Assembly (NCBI RefSeq): GCF_003339865.1 | Contig: NZ_QPKV01000008.1 | Location: 1 to 64,000 of the forward strand | Reading direction: 5' to 3' | Origin: Pedobacter chinensis | GTDB taxonomy: Bacteria; Bacteroidota; Bacteroidia; Sphingobacteriales; Sphingobacteriaceae | Length of the DNA: 64,000 nt | In this document: in pieces, positions 28,470 through 36,999 of the stretch | Layout: each line of letters opens with the position of its first letter | Numbering within the stretch: position 1 is the stretch's first letter | The notes under the pieces: generated by a model | Told to the model about the DNA's origin: nothing | What the model saw: only the letters and a program-made list of their open reading frames with translations | Database searches by the model: none | Translations under genes and position numbers: made by a program

Positions 28470-28497
28470 TTTCGGTTGGTGATGACAACCGATAGAA
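28470..28497. repeat. Solitary REP hairpin between two transposase genes
   Basis: TTTCGGTTGGTGATGACAACCGATAG has a TCGGTTG / CAACCGA stem with a longer, altered loop. It follows the first transposase stop by two bases and is fused to the truncated second transposase; the only ATG available to that gene lies in this loop. Confidence 0.75.
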
Positions 28498-28916
28498 CTA
28501 ATGAATATGGAATTATAGCGAATAATGAATGGATTAATCTGTCTGAAAGATTTTCAAATTTCGATTTGGATGTTTTTCAGATTATGCCGAATCATATGCA
28601 CGGTATAATTATTTTGTCAGACATCGGGGCAACCCTTGCGGTTGCCCAAGAAGAAAAAGATGAATTAACAAGGGCAACCGCAAGGGTTGCCCCGACAATT
28701 GGAGCATATAAATCAATTGTTTCAAATTCATGTTTACAACTATTTAAATTACAAAATAGATCAATGGGCAAACTATGGCAACGGAATTATTATGAACATA
28801 TCATACTTGATGAAAATGCTTATTATAATATTTCAAATTATATCATAAATAATTCTGCTAATGGACCGAAGACAAGTTCCATCATTAAACAAAACTCCTC
28901 AATTTATAAAAATTAA
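28482..28916 (+). pseudogene. Second Y1/RAYT transposase, N-terminally truncated
   Basis: About 144 residues remain. The HUH motif (MPNHMHGIIIL), the helix GAYKSIVS with the candidate catalytic tyrosine, and the C-terminal LWQRNYYEHIILDENAYYNI and YIINN are present. These are hallmarks of a RAYT subfamily distinct from the upstream gene. The usual N-terminal strand (a DYFITICT-like segment) before the EWINLSERF region is missing and is replaced by REP sequence. An imperfect product could start at the ATG 28482, but it would lack part of the fold. Its middle contains a perfect 24-bp inverted repeat translated as ATLAVAQ...RATARVAP. Confidence 0.75.
28624..28695. repeat. Perfect 24-bp inverted repeat inside the truncated transposase
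   Basis: The arm at 28624-28647 (beginning TCGGGGCAACCC) is the exact reverse complement of 28672-28695 (ending GGGTTGCCCCGA), with a 24-base loop. It is much more GC-rich than its surroundings and keeps the reading frame open. Confidence 0.95.
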
Positions 28917-28930
28917 GGAGTTTTGTTTAA
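28885..28930. terminator. Bidirectional terminator-like hairpin
   Basis: TTAAACAAAACTCCT (28885-28899) pairs perfectly with AGGAGTTTTGTTTAA (28916-28930) around a 16-base AT loop. The stem overlaps the second transposase stop codon and ends two bases before the stop of the leftward small gene, so it could end both transcripts. Confidence 0.65.
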
Positions 28931-28932
28931 GA

Positions 28933-29085
28933 TTATTTCTTTTTTATGAAAGCTAAAACAGTGATCATTACCAGTCCCAAACCTGAGGCAATCATGTAGC
29001 TATTAGCATGATCCAGATGGTATATCTTTGCTGCCGGACCAATGATAAAAAGGCCAATTCCTAATATTAATATTGCTGTCCTCAT
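28933..29085 (-). CDS. Small two-helix membrane protein downstream of kup
   Basis: A 50-residue frame starts at ATG 29085, only four bases after the kup stop, and ends at 28933 inside a terminator-like region. The product has two hydrophobic segments (AILILGIGLFIIGPAA, about 4-19; and MIASGLGLVMITVLAFI, about 31-47), a short polar turn containing KIYHLDHANS, and a KKK tail. This is a well-formed membrane hairpin. Tight spacing suggests co-translation with Kup; whether it acts on the transporter is unknown. I do not recognise the family. Confidence 0.6.
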   Translation of the reverse strand: MRTAILILGIGLFIIGPAAKIYHLDHANSYMIASGLGLVMITVLAFIKKK

Positions 29086-29089
29086 CGTT

Positions 29090-31066
29090 TTAAACCGGTA
29101 ATCTGTTTAATTCAATATCATCGGGCGTAACGAAAATCAATGGAACTTTCTCTACATCAACATAGCTGCTGTCAAGTCCAAAACTTCGCTCTTCTGATAA
29201 ACTCAAACGTTTCAAAATGAAATAATAATCCATGATTGTACGTTCATAGAAACTCAATTTAGTAAACTTAGAAAGATGTTTCTCCAACAGCACGAATCTG
29301 AAATCGCCTGCAATTTTATGTTTATTCAGTGATTTGTATTGACTAGTAATATCAACTTCACCATTTTTCACTAAATCTTCAATTACTTTGCGATAAAGTA
29401 AGTTAACACGCTGTTCGATACGGAATCCAAGTTTAAAATCGATACGAATTAGTTTTCCGGGAATCAAGAATTCAACCTTGTAATCCATGGTATAAGGTTC
29501 ATCCATTACATCAACGTGAACAAGCCAATATACATCAGCACGTTTAGGCTCTTTCTGTATAATGGAATAAATAATTTTTGATTCTATTTCCGTTTTAAAG
29601 TTTGCACTGGTTAAGTAAACCAGTTGAGAAGAATATTTCGGAACCGTCTCATCGCTACTTAATTCACTTAAAATTTCGTAGTAATCCTCAATTTCCACGT
29701 ATTTAACGAAACGGTTCTTGATTTTACGAGAATTGTACCAGGTCCACATCACACTTAGCAATGCGCAACCAATTAACAGTGTTACCCAACCACCATGTAC
29801 AAATTTGAAGAGGTTACCTGCCAGGAAAGAAAGTTCAATTGCTCCATAAATAGCAACAAAAATAACAATCAGGTACTTCGGAAATTTCTTTCTCAACATA
29901 TAAACTGCCACTAAAACAGTTGTCATTAAGAACGTAAGATTAATGGCCAAACCGTAAGCGCCCTCCATATCGTCTGATCTTTTAAAAATCAAAACAATAA
30001 TGATACATCCAATGCAAAGTAACCAATTGATGGAAGGAACATACAGCTGTCCTTTTTGCACACTTGGGTAGTTGATTCTAACTTTTGGCCAAAGGTTTAA
30101 TCTTACAGCCTCCGAAATTAATGTAAATGAGCCTGATATCATGGCCTGAGATGCAATAACCGCAGCAGTTGTAGCCAATGCTACCATATATAAAACCATC
30201 CCTGGCGGAACCAGTTCAAAAAATGGGTTCACAAAATGAGGATCGTAATTCGGGTTTTTCAACACCCAGGCACCCTGCCCTAAATAGTTGAAAATCAGCA
30301 TTAGTTTAACAAAAATCCAGCTTATTCTTATATTTTTCTTACCACAGTGGCCTAAATCAGAATAAAGCGCCTCTGCTCCTGTGGTACAAAGAAAAACACC
30401 ACCTAAAATAGCAAGCGCACCAGGATTTGTTGTTAAAAGATGTATGGCATAGTATGGGTTTAATGCTCTAAAAATTGAAGGATCATGAATGATTTGTCCG
30501 AGGCCCGAAACACCTAATGCCGCAAACCAGAGAAACATGATGGGGCCAAAAAGCTTTCCGACCAAATTAGTACCGAATTGTTGAATGATAAACAATAAAG
30601 CAATAATGGTAATGACTATGGGTATTACAGATACCGTTGGGAATTTGAGCTTTAAACCTTCTATAGCAGAAGTTACTGTAATGCTTGGTGTAATCATGCC
30701 ATCGGCCAAAAGCGCTGCTCCACCAATAATCGCAGGAATGACCAACCATTTGGCTTTTTTCCTCACTAAGGAGTAAAGCGAAAATATCCCTCCCTCGCCT
30801 TTATTATCAGCACGCAAAGTAATCATTACATACTTGATCGTTGTTTGCAAGGTAAGTGTCCAGATTACACAAGACAGCGCTCCCAAAACCAGATCCGGAT
30901 TTATATAAGAGCCACCTCCGCCGCTTTTTTCTGCAATTTCTTTAGCCGTTTTAAAAATTGCTTTAAGCGTATATAAGGGTGACGTACCTATATCGCCAAA
31001 AACAATTCCCAAACTTACCAGTACTCCCCCAGCAGTTAATGCATTGACATTTTTATGATTTGACAC
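29090..31066 (-). CDS. kup: Kup/Trk-type potassium uptake protein
   Basis: About 658 residues, a KUP/HAK/KT potassium-proton symporter. The signature GIVFGDIGTSPLYTLKAIF begins about residue 20, followed by roughly twelve membrane helices and a cytosolic C-terminal domain (from about residue 470). I suggest the GTG at 31066, giving a start with VSNHKNVNALTAGG. The frame extends 17 codons further to a TTG at 31117, but that extension is hydrophobic and atypical. The start is uncertain. A small membrane gene follows after four bases; the divergent neighbour is a type IX-sorted protein. Confidence 0.93.
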   Translation of the reverse strand: MSNHKNVNALTAGGVLVSLGIVFGDIGTSPLYTLKAIFKTAKEIAEKSGGGGSYINPDLVLGALSCVIWTLTLQTTIKYVMITLRADNKGEGGIFSLYSLVRKKAKWLVIPAIIGGAALLADGMITPSITVTSAIEGLKLKFPTVSVIPIVITIIALLFIIQQFGTNLVGKLFGPIMFLWFAALGVSGLGQIIHDPSIFRALNPYYAIHLLTTNPGALAILGGVFLCTTGAEALYSDLGHCGKKNIRISWIFVKLMLIFNYLGQGAWVLKNPNYDPHFVNPFFELVPPGMVLYMVALATTAAVIASQAMISGSFTLISEAVRLNLWPKVRINYPSVQKGQLYVPSINWLLCIGCIIIVLIFKRSDDMEGAYGLAINLTFLMTTVLVAVYMLRKKFPKYLIVIFVAIYGAIELSFLAGNLFKFVHGGWVTLLIGCALLSVMWTWYNSRKIKNRFVKYVEIEDYYEILSELSSDETVPKYSSQLVYLTSANFKTEIESKIIYSIIQKEPKRADVYWLVHVDVMDEPYTMDYKVEFLIPGKLIRIDFKLGFRIEQRVNLLYRKVIEDLVKNGEVDITSQYKSLNKHKIAGDFRFVLLEKHLSKFTKLSFYERTIMDYYFILKRLSLSEERSFGLDSSYVDVEKVPLIFVTPDDIELNRLPV

Positions 31067-31223
31067 TTCGTTGATATTTTCTGCGAGCAAAAGTAAAAAA
31101 CTATAAGAAATTAACAACCAAATTATTGTGTATTTTTAACACTATGAATTTTAATTATTATTGTTAAATTGTGTTAAATTATGGCTTTTAAACAAAATGT
31201 TTAATTTCTTTGTTTTAAATCAA

Positions 31224-31231
31224 TACATTTG
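31224..31231 (+). promoter_or_regulatory. -7 promoter element of the sorted secreted protein
   Basis: TACATTTG, an exact TAnnTTTG match, 13 bases before the ATG chosen at 31245. It lies inside a longer upstream open frame and so argues against the upstream start. Confidence 0.4.
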
Positions 31232-31244
31232 CTTTACCAATTTG

Positions 31245-31778
31245 ATGAAACTTTACACTAGGATAACGTTACTCGCAAAACTTGTATACATTTTATGTAT
31301 TGTTTTGCTGTGCAATGTGAATTCCTGGGCACAACAAGCTGATAGTATTCATATTAGTTTGAAAAACAGAGTAAAAAAAACCAGTAGAATTCCTGAAATT
31401 AAAGCAAACATTCAGCCTTATAAGCCGCTTTTTAGTACCCTGGGAACATCAGGAATGTTTAACACTTACTCTGGCACATCAAAATCATCAACTTTATCAG
31501 CCACTAAAGATAAATTATTAACGATTGTAAAAATCTATCCGAACCCTGTTGAAGATCAATTGAACATTATTTTATCAATAGGAAAAGATGGTACCCAAAC
31601 AACCATCAAAATTATCGATTTGCTAGGAAATGAGGTGATTACGCTGGCCAATGAGCGATTAAACGCTGGCGAGCAAACTAAAAGCTTTACAATTCCGAGT
31701 CGATTAAATTCGGGGATTTACTTTTTACGGGTAATGGCCGGCTCTGAAAGTCAGGTAAAACGGATCTCGGTTTTATAA
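31245..31778 (+). CDS. Secreted protein with type IX (type A) C-terminal sorting domain
   Basis: A 177-residue protein beginning at ATG 31245, which gives a good signal peptide (LLAKLVYILCIVLLCNV, cleavage near SWAQQ). An upstream in-frame TTG adds an unconvincing hydrophobic extension. The C-terminal about 80 residues are a classic type A sorting domain: KIYPNPVEDQLNI, IKIIDLLGNEVI, then SGIYFLRV and final KRISVL. The region between is short and low-complexity with no catalytic domain. Export through the PorG/PorT-containing system is expected; function is unknown. Confidence 0.85.
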   Translation: MKLYTRITLLAKLVYILCIVLLCNVNSWAQQADSIHISLKNRVKKTSRIPEIKANIQPYKPLFSTLGTSGMFNTYSGTSKSSTLSATKDKLLTIVKIYPNPVEDQLNIILSIGKDGTQTTIKIIDLLGNEVITLANERLNAGEQTKSFTIPSRLNSGIYFLRVMAGSESQVKRISVL

Positions 31779-31851
31779 CATCATTTTCTTTTCTATTTTT
31801 GGCTACCCGAGATTTTTGATCTCCATTCTTTTACCTCAATATTTAAATTAA

Positions 31852-32463
31852 ATGAAAATCATCGCCATTGGTCGTAATTATGCCGAACACGCAAAAGAAT
31901 TAAACAACCCTGTTCCTACAATACCTGTAATCTTTATGAAACCAGATACGGCAGTGTTAAAGGATAATAAACCATTTTATCTGCCAGATTTTTCTGATGA
32001 CGTACATTTTGAACTTGAGGTGGTTTTAAAAATCTGCAAAGAAGGTAAGCATATTGCAGAAAAGTTTGCTGCAAATTATTATGATGAAATTGGTTTAGGA
32101 ATCGATTTTACCGCTCGCGATATCCAAAGTAAACATAAGGAAAAAGGGTTGCCCTGGGAGCTTGCCAAAGGGTTTGATCACTCCGCTCCCATTAGTGTTT
32201 TTTTACCTAAATCGGATTTTGAAGATTTATACAACTTAAATTTCGAATTAAAAGTAAATGGCGAGAGTCGTCAAAAAGGTCATACTAAAGATTTACTGTT
32301 CTCGTTCGAGAAGATAATAAGCTTTGTTTCGCAGTATATCACATTAAAAAAAGGAGATCTTATTTTTACCGGAACTCCCGAAGGTGTTGGTAAAACAAAC
32401 AAAGGCGATAAATTAGACGCCTGGCTGGAAGGCAAACAACTTTTAAATTTTGACGTAAAATAA
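31852..32463 (+). CDS. Fumarylacetoacetate hydrolase-family protein
   Basis: A 203-residue FAH-fold protein. Metal-binding residues are in the expected segments: F-E-L-E-V-V (about residues 60-65) and the FTARDIQ segment. The start MKIIAIGRNYAEHAKEL and the IFTGTPEGVG signature near the end are typical. Members hydrolyse or decarboxylate acylpyruvates and 2-hydroxydienedioates. The short form is close to acylpyruvase/oxaloacetate decarboxylase-type enzymes, but the substrate is not certain. The next gene starts three bases later, indicating an operon. Confidence 0.9.
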   Translation: MKIIAIGRNYAEHAKELNNPVPTIPVIFMKPDTAVLKDNKPFYLPDFSDDVHFELEVVLKICKEGKHIAEKFAANYYDEIGLGIDFTARDIQSKHKEKGLPWELAKGFDHSAPISVFLPKSDFEDLYNLNFELKVNGESRQKGHTKDLLFSFEKIISFVSQYITLKKGDLIFTGTPEGVGKTNKGDKLDAWLEGKQLLNFDVK

Positions 32464-32466
32464 CGA

Positions 32467-34197
32467 ATGATTAAAAATCCGATCCTGAATTTCACTAAAT
32501 TTTTACTTCCCGTTTTATTATATGCTTTTAATTCTGCTCAGGCTCAACAGATTTTTAGCACAAATAAATACCCGATTACTGATTTTCGACAGCCTTTGGA
32601 TATTGTTCCTCCGGCTCTTGCAGGTTCCTTTGGCGAAATTCGTGGCAATCACTTTCACTCTGGCATTGATTTTAGAACCAATCAAAGGGAGGGTTATCCT
32701 GTATACGCAGTAGCTGATGGTTATATTTCTCGTTTAAGGGTTCAAAACAGCGGCTTTGGACAAGCGCTTTATATCAATCATCCGAACGGCTTTACAACAG
32801 TTTATGGCCACCTACAACGTTTTGCACCAAAAACTGCAACTATTGTTAAAAATCTGCAATACGAAAAGAAATCTTTCGAGATTGATGAATTTCCAGATGC
32901 CGCTCTAATTCCCGTTCGTAAGGGGGAGGTTATAGCATGGTCTGGTAACCGCGGAAGTTCTGGCGGACCACATTTACATTTTGAAATCAGAGACACCAAA
33001 ACCGAAGAAACCATCAATCCTCAATTCTTTGGCATCAATATTCCAGATAATATTCCTCCTGTAATCCATGGTTTATATGTTTATCGCTTAAACGGTAAAA
33101 CATTTAATGAATCTACTCCAAAACAGGCAATCGCAATTACCGGAGCAAGTGGTAATTATAAAGCAAATGCACCGATAAGCCTGACCGGAGAAGTTGGTTT
33201 TGGAATTGTAGTTACCGATCGCCACAATGGTTTATCAGGCACAAACGGTGTTTATTCCATTCAATTGGAATTAGATGGAAAAATGATTTATACTTCTGCT
33301 TTGGAACGTTTCGCTTTTGAAGATAGCAAGGCCATTAATTCACATATTGATTATTCCACCTATCTGAACACAAAAACAAGCATTCAAAAAAGTTTTGTTG
33401 ATCCGGGAAATCCCTTGAAAATTTACAGCGGTTTAATTAATAATGGTAAAATTAACTTCAATGATGGCGCATCACATCAGCTTCGTTACATCATCACTGA
33501 TTCTAAAGGAAATTCATCGGTTTTGCCTTTTACCGTAAATGCTGGTGCTGCTCCTGTTGTTGCTGCAACTATTCCTGCAGGCATCATTTATCCCTATAAT
33601 AGGGCGAACGAATTTAACAGCGACGAAATTAAAGTCGTTCTCCCGCAGGGAACTTTATACAATGATTTAAATTTCACTTATAAAAAACTTCCAAAACCAA
33701 CTGGCAACGCCTGGTCGGCCATGCACCAAATTCATCATAAATACATACCACTTCATATTGGTTTCGATTTATGGATCAAGGCAGATGCGCTTCCTGAGAA
33801 TTTACAGAACAAAGCATTGATTATAAGTTCAGGCGGTTCATCGCAAGGTGGGTATTACGAAAACGGTTATGTAAAAGCCACACCGAAAAATTTTGGCACT
33901 TTTTATGTCGCTATTGACACCATTGCCCCAAGAATTACCCCAACTAATATCGCTGATGGTAAAAGTATGGCTGGATTATCAAAAATGACCTTTAAAATCA
34001 GTGACAATCTTTCCGGAATCAAAAGTTTTAACGGATACATTGATGGCAAATGGGTTTTAATGGAATTTGACGCAAAAACTGCTACCCTTTGGCACAGCTT
34101 TGATGAAAGAACAACTGTTGGAAAACATTCATTTGAATTGGTTGTGGCTGATATGAAAGATAATGTGAAACGATATGGCATCTCGTTTTTCAAATAG
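32467..34197 (+). CDS. M23-family peptidoglycan peptidase, exported
   Basis: A 576-residue exported protein (signal to about residue 27, SAQAQ). The LytM-type domain occupies residues about 50-190. Zinc ligands are in HFHSGIDF and GGPHLHFEIRD, and the general-base region is VYGHLQRF. An insertion separates YGHL from GGPHLHFE. The remaining about 380 residues are beta-rich repeats without catalytic motifs and may bind wall or partners. It lies three bases after the FAH gene. The likely role is endopeptidase trimming of peptidoglycan cross-links in the periplasm. Confidence 0.9.
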   Translation: MIKNPILNFTKFLLPVLLYAFNSAQAQQIFSTNKYPITDFRQPLDIVPPALAGSFGEIRGNHFHSGIDFRTNQREGYPVYAVADGYISRLRVQNSGFGQALYINHPNGFTTVYGHLQRFAPKTATIVKNLQYEKKSFEIDEFPDAALIPVRKGEVIAWSGNRGSSGGPHLHFEIRDTKTEETINPQFFGINIPDNIPPVIHGLYVYRLNGKTFNESTPKQAIAITGASGNYKANAPISLTGEVGFGIVVTDRHNGLSGTNGVYSIQLELDGKMIYTSALERFAFEDSKAINSHIDYSTYLNTKTSIQKSFVDPGNPLKIYSGLINNGKINFNDGASHQLRYIITDSKGNSSVLPFTVNAGAAPVVAATIPAGIIYPYNRANEFNSDEIKVVLPQGTLYNDLNFTYKKLPKPTGNAWSAMHQIHHKYIPLHIGFDLWIKADALPENLQNKALIISSGGSSQGGYYENGYVKATPKNFGTFYVAIDTIAPRITPTNIADGKSMAGLSKMTFKISDNLSGIKSFNGYIDGKWVLMEFDAKTATLWHSFDERTTVGKHSFELVVADMKDNVKRYGISFFK

Positions 34198-34352
34198 AGG
34201 GTAAGGGTTTTAATATTTCAACATTGAATTGAGTGCTGAAAAAACATCACATTAAATTAAAAAATGTCATCTTTTAATTAAGATTGAACACTATAATGAG
34301 TTAAACTGTTAAATTGCACATTCAATCACTCAATAATTCAATCATTTAATAT

Positions 34353-34817
34353 ATGGCAGCGTTAAAAGAAGGTGCCCAGGCACCTGCAATAACATCAAAA
34401 GATCAAAACGGCAACGAAGTATCGTTAAGCGATTACAAAGGTAAAACGGTGGTTCTTTATTTTTATCCAAAAGATGATACACCTGGCTGTACGGCTGAAG
34501 CTTGTGATTTTAGAGATAATTACCAGGGCTTACAAGCTAAAGGAATTGTGGTTTTAGGTGTAAGTGTTGATGATGAAAAATCACACCAGAAATTTATAAA
34601 CAAGCATAGTTTACCTTTTACACTACTGGCAGATACAGATCAGAAAATTGTAAATGACTATGGAGTATGGGAAGAAAAAAACATGTATGGCAAGAAATAC
34701 ATGGGCACAGTTCGTACAACTTTCATTATTGATGGCGATGGAAAAATTTTGCACATCATTAAAAAAGTAGACACAAAAAACGCCACACAACAAGTACTCG
34801 ATTTAATCAATAACTAA
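34353..34817 (+). CDS. bcp: Thioredoxin-dependent thiol peroxidase (Bcp/PrxQ)
   Basis: A 154-residue peroxiredoxin. The peroxidatic cysteine C46 sits in TPGCTAEACDF, with the resolving cysteine C51 five residues later, the PrxQ/Bcp signature. The conserved arginine is in GTVRTTFIID. It reduces organic and hydrogen peroxides with thioredoxin. It is a single gene ahead of the split transketolase, and together with the cytochrome peroxidase it gives two peroxide defences in this window. Confidence 0.95.
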   Translation: MAALKEGAQAPAITSKDQNGNEVSLSDYKGKTVVLYFYPKDDTPGCTAEACDFRDNYQGLQAKGIVVLGVSVDDEKSHQKFINKHSLPFTLLADTDQKIVNDYGVWEEKNMYGKKYMGTVRTTFIIDGDGKILHIIKKVDTKNATQQVLDLINN

Positions 34818-34840
34818 TTATGATATAGCAAGTAAAATAT

Positions 34841-34848
34841 TAACTTTG
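34841..34848 (+). promoter_or_regulatory. -7 promoter element of the transketolase genes
   Basis: TAACTTTG, an exact TAnnTTTG match, 26 bases before the transketolase N-terminal subunit ATG and just after the bcp stop. Confidence 0.45.
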
Positions 34849-34874
34849 CTATGTAACAACAACCTCTTATTTTA

Positions 34875-35720
34875 ATGAAACATACAATTAAAGAGCTAGA
34901 AGATATTGCTTCACAAATCAGACGTGATATCGTAAGAATGGTTCACGGATGTCAATCTGGCCACCCGGGTGGTTCACTAGGTTGCACTGATTTTTTTACA
35001 GCCTTATATTTTGAGGTTTTAAATTATAAAAAAGACTTCAGTATGGATGGTATTGGTGAAGATTTATTCTTCCTTTCCAACGGTCATATTTCTCCGGTAT
35101 GGTACAGTACATTGGCACATGCTGGTTTTTTCGATAAAAGTGAATTAGCAACTTTCCGTAAGTTGGATTCAAGATTACAGGGACATCCAACCACTCACGA
35201 GCACTTACCTGGAGTACGTGTTGCATCAGGCTCTTTAGGTCAAGGGATGTCAGTTGCCATTGGTGCTGCCCTAACTAAAAGACTAAATGGTGATAATTCT
35301 TACGTTTTCAGTTTACATGGCGATGGAGAATTACAAGAAGGCCAAAATTGGGAAGCTGCAATGTTTGCACCGTTTCATAAAGTAGATCATTTAATTTGTA
35401 CAGTAGACTACAATGGCCAGCAAATTGATGGCCCAACAGATAAAGTGCTTTCATTAGATAGCTTACAGGCTAAATTCGAAGCTTTTGGCTGGCATGTTAT
35501 CAATACTGATGGTAATGATATGGCTGCAATTGTAGAAGGTTTACATTACGCTAAAACCTTGGCAGGAAAAGGTAAGCCAATTTTGAATTTAATGAGCACT
35601 CAAATGGGTGCTGGTGTCGATTATATGATGGGTTCTCACAAATGGCATGGTACAGCTCCAAATGATGAGCAATTGGCAACAGCTTTGGCGCAATTACCAG
35701 AAACTTTAGGGGATTATTAA
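34875..35720 (+). CDS. Transketolase, N-terminal subunit
   Basis: A 281-residue protein equal to the thiamine diphosphate-binding N-terminal domain of transketolase. Motifs: SGHPGGSLGCTDF near the start, LSNGHISPVWYS, and the ThDP/Mg motif GDGELQEGQNWEAAMFA (about residues 149-165) with YNGQQIDG downstream. Split two-subunit transketolases are common in several phyla. The C-terminal subunit lies 180 bp downstream on the same strand. Together they move two-carbon units between sugar phosphates in the pentose phosphate pathway. Confidence 0.93.
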   Translation: MKHTIKELEDIASQIRRDIVRMVHGCQSGHPGGSLGCTDFFTALYFEVLNYKKDFSMDGIGEDLFFLSNGHISPVWYSTLAHAGFFDKSELATFRKLDSRLQGHPTTHEHLPGVRVASGSLGQGMSVAIGAALTKRLNGDNSYVFSLHGDGELQEGQNWEAAMFAPFHKVDHLICTVDYNGQQIDGPTDKVLSLDSLQAKFEAFGWHVINTDGNDMAAIVEGLHYAKTLAGKGKPILNLMSTQMGAGVDYMMGSHKWHGTAPNDEQLATALAQLPETLGDY

Positions 35721-35860
35721 CCCCCTAACCCCCTGAAGGGGGAATTAATAGCAGGGTAAAAAATAAATAGTAAAATTATCCTAATTCCCAAAAAGGAATA
35801 AATAACATTTAATTTTAATTACAAATAAAGCCCCTTTAGGGGTTTGGGGTATGAAAACCT
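35721..35860. repeat. Short inverted repeat between the transketolase subunits
   Basis: CCCCCTAACCCCCTGAAGGGGG follows the stop of the first subunit, and AAGCCCCTTTAGGGGTTTGGGG occurs near 35829-35850 in inverted orientation. The two can pair over about 80 bases. Such a structure inside a probable operon could lower or tune expression of the second subunit. Confidence 0.6.
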
Positions 35861-35901
35861 GAGAAGCAAGCTTGAACACCTTTAAATAAAAATATAAAAA
35901 C

Positions 35902-36861
35902 GTGAAAAAATATACATATACAGAAAAAAAAGATACACGTTCGGGTTTTGGAGCTGGCTTACATGAGGCCGGAAAGAAAAACGAAAATGTGGTTGCATTG
36001 TGTGCCGATTTAGTAGGATCACTTAAAATGGACGCTTTTATTAAAGATTTTCCAGAGCGTTTCACTCAGGTTGGTATTGCTGAAGCCAATATGATTGGTA
36101 TTGCAGCGGGCATGACAATAGGTGGCAAAATTCCTTTTACAGGTACTTTTGCTAACTTTTCAACCGGCCGTGTTTATGATCAAATCCGTCAATCTGTAGC
36201 CTATTCAAATAAAAACGTTAAAATTTGTGCATCTCATGCTGGTTTAACTTTAGGTGAGGATGGTGCAACACACCAAATTTTAGAAGATATTGGTTTAATG
36301 AAAATGTTGCCTGGAATGGTGGTTATCAATCCTTGCGATTATAATCAAACCAAAGCTGCAACCATAGCAATTGCAGAATACGAAGGTCCGGTTTATTTAC
36401 GTTTCGGTCGCCCGGTAATTCCTGTATTTACAGATCCTGATCAAAAATTTGAGATTGGCAAAGCCTGGATGGTTAACGAGGGAACAGATGTAACCATTAT
36501 TGCAACCGGCCACATGGTTTGGAAAGCAATTGAAGCAGGAGAAAAATTAGCAGAATTAGGTATTGATGCAGAAATTATAAACATCCACACGATTAAACCT
36601 TTGGATGATGAAGCCATCTTAAAATCAGTTAAGAAAACAGGTTGTGTGGTAACATGCGAAGAGCATAACAAATTTGGTGGTTTGGGCGAAAGTGTTGCTC
36701 GTTTATTAACCACAGAATTACCAACACCACAAGAGTTTGTAGCTACGAATGATACTTTTGGTGAAAGTGGAACACCAGATCAACTAATGTCTAAATACGG
36801 TTTAGATGCTGTAAACATTGTTGAAGCCGTACAAAAAGTAATTGGCAGAAAAAAAGCTTAA
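35902..36861 (+). CDS. Transketolase, C-terminal subunit
   Basis: A 319-residue protein comprising the pyrimidine-binding and C-terminal domains. Key segments: RFTQVGIAEANMIGIAAGM (catalytic glutamate in the EAN motif), TFANFSTGRVYDQIRQSVAY, HAGLTLGEDGATHQ, and the C-terminal CVVTCEEHNKFGGLG. It complements the subunit at 34875. An in-frame start at 35902 follows a non-coding spacer with an inverted repeat, so it may also have its own promoter. Downstream (36862-36999) is a short repeat-like spacer. Confidence 0.93.
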   Translation: MKKYTYTEKKDTRSGFGAGLHEAGKKNENVVALCADLVGSLKMDAFIKDFPERFTQVGIAEANMIGIAAGMTIGGKIPFTGTFANFSTGRVYDQIRQSVAYSNKNVKICASHAGLTLGEDGATHQILEDIGLMKMLPGMVVINPCDYNQTKAATIAIAEYEGPVYLRFGRPVIPVFTDPDQKFEIGKAWMVNEGTDVTIIATGHMVWKAIEAGEKLAELGIDAEIINIHTIKPLDDEAILKSVKKTGCVVTCEEHNKFGGLGESVARLLTTELPTPQEFVATNDTFGESGTPDQLMSKYGLDAVNIVEAVQKVIGRKKA

Positions 36862-36999
36862 TAAAATAATCACGAAAGGCACGAAGAACACAAAGCGTAA
36901 TCTTGGTGGTCTTAGTGCCTTTGTGGCTTAAAATATCAAACAAAAGATCATTTTTCGGAAACTTTATTCCCAAATTGATTTTATAAAGCAATCATTTTA

